This document shows positions 29,317 through 36,310 of a stretch of DNA of 43,842 nucleotides, in pieces (position 1 is the stretch's first letter; every line of letters starts with the position of its first letter). Source of the DNA: a virus. Under the pieces are notes generated by a model that did not search any database, had not been told where the DNA came from, and was given only the letters and a program-made list of their open reading frames with translations. A program made the translations under genes and the position numbers. The stretch covers positions 1 through 43,842 of the IMG/VR virus record IMGVR_UViG_3300036860_000538. One strand, 5' to 3'.

Positions 29317-29664
29317 TCATCGCGCGTGGATGGCGTCGCGGACCCGGTAGACCAGGTCCCGGAGCTTCGCGTTCACAGCGCGCTCGATCGTCAGGTCGCC
29401 GGTCTCGTGATGGATCCAGCCACGGTCAAGGAACCAGATGGGTCTGACCGCGAACCCGATCGCGGCCGCTGCGCCCGTTCGGATCCGGCGAACGGCAACC
29501 GCTTCGATCGATCGCGCCGCCGCGCCGGTGTGCGAGCGCCACTCGGGATGGATCTCGCGGGCCGAGCTCGCTGCTTCCCTCGTCCGTGTCTCCAGGGCGG
29601 CCGCGGCCGCGGCGTGGATGCGATCGACGACATCGCGGCCCTTCCAATCGATCCGGACGCTCAC
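29317..29664 (-). CDS. HK97 gp10-like tail completion protein
   Basis: 115 residues. WKGRDVVDRIHAAAAAALETRTREAASSAREIHP...THTGAAARSIEAVAV...IGFAVRPIWFLDRGWIHHETGDLTIERAV follows the HK97 gp10/minor tail completion layout: an opening helix, a TGxLxxSI-like strand, and a closing helix. It would close the neck or help join head and tail. Confidence 0.65.
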   Translation of the reverse strand: MSVRIDWKGRDVVDRIHAAAAAALETRTREAASSAREIHPEWRSHTGAAARSIEAVAVRRIRTGAAAAIGFAVRPIWFLDRGWIHHETGDLTIERAVNAKLRDLVYRVRDAIHAR

Positions 29665-30161
29665 GCGTACTCCACGTCGCGCCGCTCGGCGCGCGCTGGG
29701 ATGAAGAGCCCCCGGATGAACTGCCCGACCTGCGGAAGCGAGGGCGTGTAGACGACCTCTTCGTCGTCGAGCCGTAGGTCGAAGCTGGGGTTGCCGCCGT
29801 AGAAGGCATTCGCCTTGCGCCGCTCGTGCAGCGTTTCGAGCACGCAGCGGGCATAGCGATCGAGCAACCGAGAGAGATTCTCCGCCGTCGCCTGGGCGAC
29901 CCAGATCCCGATCTCGATGCGATGAACGTGGTCCTGCCAGCGCAGGTCGTCGTTCTCGATGCGCGTGCGGATCTGACGCACCTGGACCGTCGGGTAGCCC
30001 TTGAGGAACTGGTTCGTGTCGTCGAAGATCCAGTCGACGACGGCGTCCATCGGCAGCGCCGGCGCGAATGTCGGCTGCAGCGCGACGATCTTCGCTGGCA
30101 AGTACGTCTGCAGCTGCCCGAGGATCGCGTCAGCGATCGGTTCGATCATTGTCAGTGGCAT
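29661..30161 (-). CDS. Tail terminator-like neck protein
   Basis: 166 residues. MIEPIADAILGQLQTYLPAKIVAL, then PTVQVRQIRTRIENDDLRWQDHVHRIEIGIWVAQATAENLSRLLDRYARCVLETL. The alternating strands and the long helix fit tail terminator/minor tail U-type proteins. Overlaps the next gene by ATGA. Function from gene order and pattern. Confidence 0.55.
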   Translation of the reverse strand: MPLTMIEPIADAILGQLQTYLPAKIVALQPTFAPALPMDAVVDWIFDDTNQFLKGYPTVQVRQIRTRIENDDLRWQDHVHRIEIGIWVAQATAENLSRLLDRYARCVLETLHERRKANAFYGGNPSFDLRLDDEEVVYTPSLPQVGQFIRGLFIPARAERRDVEYA

Positions 30162-30168
30162 CAGACCC

Positions 30169-30657
30169 TCACCACTGACGGTCCCGTCTGAAGACGGGGT
30201 CGATCTCGTTGCCGGGCGTGCCGGCGAAATCGCTCGAGAACGAATCGGGGTGCGATGTCGCGAACGACCGGGGTAGGACGGTCTTGTTGTTCGCCAACCC
30301 CTCGGGGAGCTCGTCGGTCCTCAGTCGCTGGAGCCCATCCTCGAAGAGTTTCTCGAGGAATGTATGGAGCGTCGTCGAGGCCGGGCCCGCGGCCTGCGGG
30401 AAGAGCACGGCAATCACCTGCGCGGCGACGCCGCGCGCGTTCAGAAGCTTGAGCGCGTCGAGGAACGCACCGGGCGCGGTGACCGGAACGACGACCGCCC
30501 GCCCCGACAGGACTCGGTCGATCTGGCCCGAGACGTCGGGGAGCAGCAGGTTCGTGACGTCGTTCTGACTCGGGACCGACGTCGCGGTGAGGCCGACGCC
30601 GTACACGCCCATGACCACCTTGACCAGGGCCAGATCGGCGTACGACGGGTTCGGCAC
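30169..30657 (-). CDS. Neck/connector-region protein
   Basis: 162 residues (PSYADLALVKVVMGVYGVGLTATSVPSQNDVTNLLLPDVSGQIDRVLSGRAVVVPVTAPGAFLDALKLLNARGVAAQVIAVLFPQAAG...). The helical text with PxxxADVxxxxLxDVSxxID resembles head-tail connector gp6-like proteins. Assignment rests on gene order as much as on sequence. Confidence 0.55.
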   Translation of the reverse strand: MPNPSYADLALVKVVMGVYGVGLTATSVPSQNDVTNLLLPDVSGQIDRVLSGRAVVVPVTAPGAFLDALKLLNARGVAAQVIAVLFPQAAGPASTTLHTFLEKLFEDGLQRLRTDELPEGLANNKTVLPRSFATSHPDSFSSDFAGTPGNEIDPVFRRDRQW

Positions 30658-30660
30658 GGG

Positions 30661-31104
30661 CTAGCCGTTCGCCTTCGCGTCAGCGTCGGCGAGCGCCGCG
30701 CTGATCTTCGCGGCCGTGGCCGCGCCCACACCGGGCACGGCGGTGACGTCGCCGTATGCGCGGAGCTTCGCGTAGGTGTCGATGCCCTCGGCTGCGAGAG
30801 CGGCGCGACCCGGGAAGTCGTCGGGGAGCGTGCCGGTCGCGTGGGCCGGGGCAGCTGGCGCGGGAGTCGCCGCCGGCGCGGCCTTCTTCGCTGCGTCCGC
30901 ATCCGCCTTGGCTTTGGCGGCCTCGGGGGATCCCGGCTTCGCCGCATGACCGAGCTCGAGGAGCTGGTCTGCCGCGTCGGGGTAGATCTTCTCGTCGATC
31001 TCGAATGTCTCCCCGGGCATCGCCATCTTCGGCGGGACTTCGTTGCCCTTGTCGTCCCTGGTCGGTCCGTACTTGATCGTCTCGACGGCTACGAGCTTCG
31101 TCAT
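30661..31104 (-). CDS. Structural-region protein with C-terminal helix-hairpin-helix
   Basis: 147 residues. An N-terminal beta part (LVAVETIKYGPTRDDKGNEV, MPGETFEIDEKIYPDAADQLLELGHA), an Ala/Pro/Lys linker, and a C-terminal HhH domain (LPDDFPGRAALAAEGIDTYAKLRAYGDVTAVPGVGAATAAKI). The HhH could bind DNA near the portal or act as a peptide-binding plug. ATG is coupled to the HNH gene; GGAGG lies upstream, next to a parS-like palindrome (31120-31133). Confidence 0.65.
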   Translation of the reverse strand: MTKLVAVETIKYGPTRDDKGNEVPPKMAMPGETFEIDEKIYPDAADQLLELGHAAKPGSPEAAKAKADADAAKKAAPAATPAPAAPAHATGTLPDDFPGRAALAAEGIDTYAKLRAYGDVTAVPGVGAATAAKISAALADADAKANG

Positions 31105-31598
31105 GCGGATTCCTCCTTCGTTCCTCGAGGAATGCGATGGCCGCGGGCGCGCTCGAGGTATCGCGCCAGGGCGCGGAGGCGAGCAGGATCGTCATTGACC
31201 ATGCCGAGTGCCCCGTTGCAGGTGTTGCAGAGGACGCCGCGGATCTGGCCAGTCAAGTGGTCGTGATCGAAGCCGAGGCCAGCGTTCCCGCCCCATGTGC
31301 CCTTCACACCGCAGACCTCGCAGCGATCGGGCATGGTGGCGATGAGCTGACGCGCCTCGGCCACTGGGATGCGCAGTCGGCGCGCGAGGTTGTACGCGGG
31401 TGTCCGCTCATCGACGACGGGCTTGTTCTTCCGGCGCCAGTCATTCGTGAGCTGGTAGTGGCAGGCCTTGCAGTGCCCGTAGCGACGACGGTTCTCACCG
31501 CGATCGGACTTCATGTAGAACTCCGAGGCGGGCTTGACCTCGCCGCATTTCGTGCATCTGTGGACTGCCACTACTTCACTCACGTTCATTGGCTCCAA
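31101..31598 (-). CDS. Recombination endonuclease VII-like HNH nuclease
   Basis: 165 residues. Two zinc pairs (CTKCGEVKPASEF and CKACHYQL) and a core CEVCGVKGTWGGNAGLGFDHDHLTGQIRGVLCNTCNGALG match the endonuclease VII/HNH family, with DHDH at the metal site. These resolve branched DNA or act as homing nucleases. It is inserted between the major capsid gene and the connector genes, a common landing spot for free-standing HNH genes. Confidence 0.8.
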   Translation of the reverse strand: MEPMNVSEVVAVHRCTKCGEVKPASEFYMKSDRGENRRRYGHCKACHYQLTNDWRRKNKPVVDERTPAYNLARRLRIPVAEARQLIATMPDRCEVCGVKGTWGGNAGLGFDHDHLTGQIRGVLCNTCNGALGMVNDDPARLRALARYLERARGHRIPRGTKEESA

Positions 31599-31599
31599 G

Positions 31600-32526
31600 T
31601 CACGCGATGGCTGCCGAAATCAAATATCCGGCGTCGACGGCGACGAAGTTCTCGTCAGTCCGCTCGCACGGCTCGAAGAAGTCGGAGTGCTTGGGCTCCT
31701 CGCGCCAGCGCCGGACCTCGCGTTGTCCCTGGCGGAAGGTCTTGCCGAAGCTCATGCCCCAGAGGCCCGCGCCGTCCTCGACGTATGCGAGGACCGCGAA
31801 CTTGCCCCAGATGTCGGCGGTCGCGACGGCCGCGTTCTCGTTCGCAGTGTTCTTGATCATCTGGGCGACCACGAGCTCCTGGATCCCGAGGTACTGCTGG
31901 AGCAGCGCGGTGGTCGCGACGCCCAGCGTCGTGTACTGGATCGCGTTGAGCACCTTCGTCACCAGCGCGAGCTTGGTGAAGACGTCGAAGGAGACGACGG
32001 CCCGGTTGATGATCTTGCCGACCGCCTTGCGGACCGCGCTCTTGCCGGTGTCGAAGTCGCCACGTGGGTTGCTCGTCACGTCGGACCACTGCTGCGCGCC
32101 GGCGAGGGTGACCTTGTTCGCGGCCGAGTAGCTGGCCGCGGTGGTCGCCTTCGCGGCGATCCGGTCCTCCCTTGCGGTGATGATCGCGTCGAGGGCGGCC
32201 TGCGTCGCCGCCTGGTCGGGTGCCAGCGGGTTGTCGGCGTTGTTGCGCTCACGGTCGTCCACGCCCGTGTTCACCGCGTACTCGGTGACGACGTACGTGC
32301 CCGTGCCGTTGAACCACTCGATCGTGTTCGAGCGGGACCGCGGTGCGCGCTGGACGTCACGGACGCGCCACTGGTCCTTGTTGGGGTCGAGGATGGCGAA
32401 CTTGTTGCTCTCCTTCTCCACGGGGACGATCGGGAAGAGCCTGTCTCCGACCGCTTCGAGATTGCGGTAGGAGATCGAGAAGTTCGTCATCAGGGTGTCG
32501 ATGTGGAGATCCTGTGGTGTTGGCAT
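31600..32526 (-). CDS. Major capsid protein
   Basis: 308 residues. MTNFSISYRNLEAVGDRLFPIVPVEKESNKFAILD..., TEYAVNTGVDDRERNNADNPLAPDQAAT..., IINRAVVSFDVFTKLALVTKVLNAIQYTTLGVATTALLQQYLGIQ and a C-terminal EDGAGLWGMSFGKTFRQG fit HK97-fold capsid proteins that go with Mu-like protease/scaffold genes. The decoration and protease genes lie directly upstream. Confidence 0.75.
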   Translation of the reverse strand: MPTPQDLHIDTLMTNFSISYRNLEAVGDRLFPIVPVEKESNKFAILDPNKDQWRVRDVQRAPRSRSNTIEWFNGTGTYVVTEYAVNTGVDDRERNNADNPLAPDQAATQAALDAIITAREDRIAAKATTAASYSAANKVTLAGAQQWSDVTSNPRGDFDTGKSAVRKAVGKIINRAVVSFDVFTKLALVTKVLNAIQYTTLGVATTALLQQYLGIQELVVAQMIKNTANENAAVATADIWGKFAVLAYVEDGAGLWGMSFGKTFRQGQREVRRWREEPKHSDFFEPCERTDENFVAVDAGYLISAAIA

Positions 32527-32549
32527 TTAGCCCTCCTTCCTTTCTTCGA

Positions 32550-32963
32550 TCAGGAGACGGCGCGGTTGATGACCGCGCGCGTCAGCAGGACCGAGATCAT
32601 GTCGCCGGCGGCACCGGCCGCCTCGAGGGCGATGCCGAACGCTTCGACGAGGGTGCCGGCGGCCTCGCCGGCGCAGGTGATCGCACGCGCGGTCGCGTCG
32701 GTCTTCACGAAGTCGCCGGCGGCGACGACCGCTCCGGCCTGGCACTTCGCGACGCCGATCACCGCGATCTGCGCGGGCTTGCCGGCCAGCGGCTTGTTCG
32801 TGAGCACGCCGATGACGCGGTCACCGAGGGCCGTGCAGAGCACGACGCCGGTGGCCGTCTGCTTGAGGAGCTTGTTCTTGTTCGCGGCCGCGGAGAGGTC
32901 GTTGTCCGACGTCAGCGCGATGCTGAGGAGGTCGACCTCACCACGTGATGTGACAGCAGCCAT
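32550..32963 (-). CDS. Capsid decoration-like protein
   Basis: 137 residues of Ala/Val/Gly-rich beta text (VIGVLTNKPLAGKPAQIAVIGVAKCQAGAVVAAGDFVKTDATARAITCAGEAAGTLVEAFGIALEAAGAAGDMISVLL). This is the DUF2190-type capsid cement protein pattern, with GxxVxxGDxV as signature. It lies between the protease-scaffold and major capsid genes, the usual order. Confidence 0.7.
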   Translation of the reverse strand: MAAVTSRGEVDLLSIALTSDNDLSAAANKNKLLKQTATGVVLCTALGDRVIGVLTNKPLAGKPAQIAVIGVAKCQAGAVVAAGDFVKTDATARAITCAGEAAGTLVEAFGIALEAAGAAGDMISVLLTRAVINRAVS

Positions 32964-32978
32964 TTCTGTCCTCCCTTC

Positions 32979-34529
32979 CTACGACAGCCGTGCCGAGGAG
33001 CCGCGCTCCTCGACGTAGCGCTTCGCGAGCTCGGGGTTCTCCCGGACGACCCTGTCCATCGCGGACACGAAGGTCAGGGTGCCGGCCGTGTCGGCCTTCA
33101 TCGCCGCGACGATCAGCTCGTTGATCTCCGTCGCCGCAGGCTTGGGCTCGGGCGCCTCGCCCTCATGGCCCTTCGGGTCCGTGAAGATCGCCGGGGTCTT
33201 CTCGAGGTATGCCTTGAACCCCGCGAGGTCCTTCGACGCATAGGTCATCGCCCACTCGCGCTGTGCCGGCGCGAGCTTGCGGGCCCGGATCGCGTCCTTG
33301 ACCGCGTCGCTTGCGTCGCGCTCGCGGTCCCTGGCCTCGAGAGCCAGCACGCGCTGGTCCGCCGCTGCGAACTTCGTCACGTCGCTCTGGATCTTGCCGA
33401 TCGCCGTGAGCACCGTCGGCTCGTCGGCGTTCTCGGGGAGCCCGAGAGCGAGTGCGATCGCCTTCGAGATCGCCATGTCTGCCTCCTTGCCGGTAGTGCC
33501 GGCGTTCTTCTTGCTGCGCGCAGTTGTGAGGGACTCCGACGACGCGGCCGGGACCCAGGCCTGCTCGACGGCGATGGGCGTGCCGAGGGTGACGGCGCCG
33601 TCGTCGGCGATCGTGTACGGGACCGCGAACTTCTCCCCGCCCTTGGAGACGATCGCGCGGTCGTCGTACATCGAGACGATCCAGACGTATTCGTCGGTGT
33701 CGAGTGGGTCCATGTACGCGTCGGTGATCGCGTCCTGCACGGCGTCGCGGCGCTGCTCGTCGGACCAGTCGCTGGCCGAGAGCTGCATCCGCTCGGCACG
33801 CGCCTTGGTCGCCGTGCTCTTGGGCGTGAGGAATTCCTCGAGGCGGCGGATCGTTTCCCCGAGGAACGCGCGGAAGCTCCGCGCGCCCTTCTTGCCCGCG
33901 GTGGCCTTCTCCGCCTTCTCGCGCATGGTCTTCATCTCGTCGAGGAGCTTGGTCCCGTCGATCTCCTCGTCCGCGACGGCCGCTCTGGTCGTGGTCATGG
34001 GCCTGTCCTCCTCCTTCTTCGGGAACACGAACGTCCGGACGTTCGTCGTCTTGTCGATGCCGATGTCGGCGTGACTCGCGTAAAGCGCGAGGATGTCGTC
34101 GAGCGTGGAGACGGCCGGGAGCTCCGCGCCTAGGAACGCCACGCCGACGAGGACCTTGCCGTACCGCTCCGCGCCGATCCGGAAGTTGTTCCAGACCTCG
34201 ACCGACGTCTTGCGGTACCCGCCGGCCTTGATCACGGCGAGCAGCCGGCCAGGTACTCCTTCGAAGTCCGCGACGAGCTTCGTGCCGCGCTTGTAGAGAC
34301 GCGATACCCATCCGCAGGCCGGATAGCCGTCCTCCTGCAGGAGGCCCTGGCCTTCGTCGTGACCGAGCTTCCCAGGCGGGTCGATCGTGCCCTTGAGCGT
34401 GGCGAAGTTCTCGATGAGCTCGTCGAGATCGGCCTCGGTGACCTCGAAGCGCCCGGTGATGCCATCCCAGGTGCCGACGTCGAGGATCTCGACGCCCGTG
34501 AGGGATCCAACCTTGAGCTCGTCTGTCAT
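32979..34529 (-). CDS. Mu gpI-like prohead protease fused to scaffold, with nested starts
   Basis: 516 residues. Residues 1-175 are the protease part (GRFEVTEADLDELIENFATLKGTIDPPGKLGHDEGQGLLQEDGYPACGWVSRLYKRGTKLVADFEGVPG) in the style of Mu gpI. Residues 178-351 are a middle domain (DWSDEQRRDAVQDAITDAYMDPLDTDEYVWIVSMYDDRAIVSKGGEKFAVPYTI). Residues 352-516 are a helical scaffold-like part. Met178 (33998) follows GGAGGAGG and Met352 (33476) follows AAGGAGG, so two shorter products are likely, as for lambda C/Nu3 and Mu I/Z. Confidence 0.75.
   Translation of the reverse strand: MTDELKVGSLTGVEILDVGTWDGITGRFEVTEADLDELIENFATLKGTIDPPGKLGHDEGQGLLQEDGYPACGWVSRLYKRGTKLVADFEGVPGRLLAVIKAGGYRKTSVEVWNNFRIGAERYGKVLVGVAFLGAELPAVSTLDDILALYASHADIGIDKTTNVRTFVFPKKEEDRPMTTTRAAVADEEIDGTKLLDEMKTMREKAEKATAGKKGARSFRAFLGETIRRLEEFLTPKSTATKARAERMQLSASDWSDEQRRDAVQDAITDAYMDPLDTDEYVWIVSMYDDRAIVSKGGEKFAVPYTIADDGAVTLGTPIAVEQAWVPAASSESLTTARSKKNAGTTGKEADMAISKAIALALGLPENADEPTVLTAIGKIQSDVTKFAAADQRVLALEARDRERDASDAVKDAIRARKLAPAQREWAMTYASKDLAGFKAYLEKTPAIFTDPKGHEGEAPEPKPAATEINELIVAAMKADTAGTLTFVSAMDRVVRENPELAKRYVEERGSSARLS
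33474..33487 (-). promoter_or_regulatory. Internal RBS and start for scaffold
   Basis: AAGGAGG, five-base spacer, ATG (33476..33474) in frame at residue 352 of the protease gene. Product would be a 165-residue helical scaffold (MAISKAIALALGLPENADE...). Confidence 0.6.
33996..34014 (-). promoter_or_regulatory. Internal RBS and start for middle domain
   Basis: GGAGGAGG, about eight bases, ATG (33998..33996) in frame at residue 178 of the protease gene, separating the protease domain from the rest (MTTTRAAVADEEIDG...). Confidence 0.5.
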
Positions 34530-35161
34530 CTCAGGGCCTCGAGCGCCTCTCGCGCGGCCGGGAGATCTTCATCGAGCTCCTCGAGCAGCTGCCGGTACCA
34601 CGTCGTCGATGTGATGGGGTCTTGGATCCGCCAGGCCACCGCCTGCGACGCACCGATGGGATTGCGGATCCGCCACGCAGCGCGGAGCGCGTTGCCGATC
34701 ACGGTGATGACCCGCGGCTGTGGCTTCTTCTCCTGCGGGGTGGGCAGTAGGAACGGCATCCGTCGCCTGCGACCGTTGCCCCCGGGAAGCGACATAGGGA
34801 TGAACGCAAGGCGCCAGCTCATCAGCAGGCTCGAGCCGATCGACGCGGCGATGGCCCACGAAAGACCCCGTGATGCGCCGATAGCTTGCGCGATGCGCCA
34901 GCTGATCGCGCGCGCGGCCGCGACAAGGTTGCGGATGAGCCACGAGAGCGTGCGGCTCGCGCCCACCGCGTTCCGGATCCGCCAGGAGAGCGCGCTCGAC
35001 AGGCCGACGTCGACGCGGATCCGCCACGAGACGGCTAGTGGAGTTCCCACCGGAGCTTGATCGGTCTGGCCGACGACAGCCGATGGCCGAACTGCCGAAA
35101 TGGAATCCGGGGCGTTGCCCCTGATGGGCTGCTGGCCGATCGGTTGAATCGGCGCGCTCAT
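34526..35161 (-). CDS. SWRIR-repeat protein
   Basis: 211 residues from ATG 35161, overlapping the upstream stop. After a polar start come degenerate repeats of about 16 residues with the pattern (L/V)SWRIR(N)xVGASRxL: VSWRIRVDVGLSSA, LSWRIRNAVGASRT, LSWLIRNLVAAARA, ISWRIAQAIGASRG, LSWAIAASIGSSLL, and after a basic linker (GGNGRRRRMPFLLP) two more (AAWRIRNPIGASQ, VAWRIQDPITS). Short amphipathic Trp/Arg repeats may form a beta-solenoid or a surface layer. It lies between portal-region and protease genes. No family recognised. Confidence 0.65.
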   Translation of the reverse strand: MSAPIQPIGQQPIRGNAPDSISAVRPSAVVGQTDQAPVGTPLAVSWRIRVDVGLSSALSWRIRNAVGASRTLSWLIRNLVAAARAISWRIAQAIGASRGLSWAIAASIGSSLLMSWRLAFIPMSLPGGNGRRRRMPFLLPTPQEKKPQPRVITVIGNALRAAWRIRNPIGASQAVAWRIQDPITSTTWYRQLLEELDEDLPAAREALEALR

Positions 35162-35595
35162 TCCTCGATCTCCGCATAGCCCTCGAGCACGCCACCCGCG
35201 GCGCCGCCGAAGTTCCACAGCACCAGCCACGACGTCGCCGCGATGACCAGTCCGTTGCGCCACGACCAGATGAAGCCGTTGCCGATGCCGGCGCCGCCGC
35301 GCCAGCGACGCAGGAATACGTTCGTGCCGATCGTCGGCACGGTGGTCCAGGTGCTGTGAGTCGCTGTGAGCGCGGCGACGTCGCCGGGGTCGATCGCCTG
35401 GAAGAGCTCGGGCGTTGTTCCGACCGGCGCGTTCGCTGGGCGGATCAGGCCGCACGCGGACCCTGCGGCGATCGCGGTCTGCGCGGAGAGGCCGAGCTCC
35501 CACAACTTCGCGCGCCGCGTGCCCGTGAGGATCGTGAGGTATGGCGCACCGGCGGCGGGCGCGACGGTCACAAGACCCTTCGAATAGAACGGCAT
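35158..35595 (-). CDS. Hypothetical structural-region protein
   Basis: 145 residues from ATG 35595. A beta-rich globular text (FYSKGLVTVAPAAGAPYLTILTGTRRAKLWELGLSAQTAIAAGSACGLIRPANAPVG... and WLVLWNFGGAAGGVLEGYAEIEE). The strand pattern KLWELGLS...TGLxRPAN is met in phage head proteins that sit beside capsid genes. TGATG coupling with the zinc protein upstream. Confidence 0.6.
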   Translation of the reverse strand: MPFYSKGLVTVAPAAGAPYLTILTGTRRAKLWELGLSAQTAIAAGSACGLIRPANAPVGTTPELFQAIDPGDVAALTATHSTWTTVPTIGTNVFLRRWRGGAGIGNGFIWSWRNGLVIAATSWLVLWNFGGAAGGVLEGYAEIEE

Positions 35596-35798
35596 CAGGC
35601 CATCACTCCCGTGCCGCCGCACTGTGCGCACTTGGGTGCGTCATGGACGTACTCGCCGCTACCGCCGCAGCGCGTGCAGGAATCGCCGGCGCGAAGGAAC
35701 ACGCCCGTGCCGATGGGCTCGCGCACGGGGCCTTCCGTCGTGACCTCCGGACCGGTGACCTGGGTGAGGATCTCGCCGTACTTCGCGTCGCTCGGCAT
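35595..35798 (-). CDS. Small zinc-ribbon protein (DnaJ-type CxxCxG)
   Basis: 67 residues. CTRCGGSGEYVHDAPKCAQCGGTG contains two CxxCGGxG motifs as in DnaJ zinc domains, enough for one zinc. Start overlaps the upstream stop; stop overlaps the next ATG. Probably a small structural or assembly factor. Confidence 0.65.
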   Translation of the reverse strand: MPSDAKYGEILTQVTGPEVTTEGPVREPIGTGVFLRAGDSCTRCGGSGEYVHDAPKCAQCGGTGVMA

Positions 35799-36310
35799 CA
35801 GAACGAGTCCCCTTCGGCGCGGATCGAGGCTTGGTCGTTCGGATCGCTCGCCGCGCCGGCGTTGACGGTTCGGCGGATCCAGATCGCGATGAAGTCGTTC
35901 TGCGCGTATGGCGATCCCGGCAGCGCGAGTCCCGTCGCCTTCGTGAGTGGCGTGGTGAAGGCGACGCCGGCGGGGGCGGTGTTCTCATCCGCGGTCACCA
36001 CGGCGACGCCGTTCTTGCCGACCGGGTCGATGCCGATCGAGATGTCGTCGCCCGGTGCGGTCGTCTGCTGGTCGATCCATGCGAGCGGGCCGATGAGGCC
36101 GTTCGCGTTCGCGTCCTCGTTCCGGAAGTAGATGCAGCGGTACTCGGTATCGCCCGCGGCGGCCTCGTCACCGGTCACGTCGTCGAAGAGGTTGTCGATC
36201 CCCGCGCCGACGAGCGTGTTCGAGCGCGCGCCTCCGAGCGAGGCGTTGGGGTTCGCGTTCCCGGCGCCGCCGCTCAGGTACCACTTGAGGTTCGCTCCGG
36301 CGATCGGCAT
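35798..36310 (-). CDS. Head-region structural protein
   Basis: 170 residues. LKWYLSGGAGNANPNASLGGARSNTLV...NNLFDDVTGDEAAAGDTEYRCIYFRNEDANANGL...IGIDPVGKNG ends in an FIAIWIRRTVNAGA strand, a pattern common in phage head proteins next to Mu-like portals (sometimes annotated as capsid or fibre components). Overlaps the portal stop by one base. Confidence 0.6.
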   Translation of the reverse strand: MPIAGANLKWYLSGGAGNANPNASLGGARSNTLVGAGIDNLFDDVTGDEAAAGDTEYRCIYFRNEDANANGLIGPLAWIDQQTTAPGDDISIGIDPVGKNGVAVVTADENTAPAGVAFTTPLTKATGLALPGSPYAQNDFIAIWIRRTVNAGAASDPNDQASIRAEGDSF

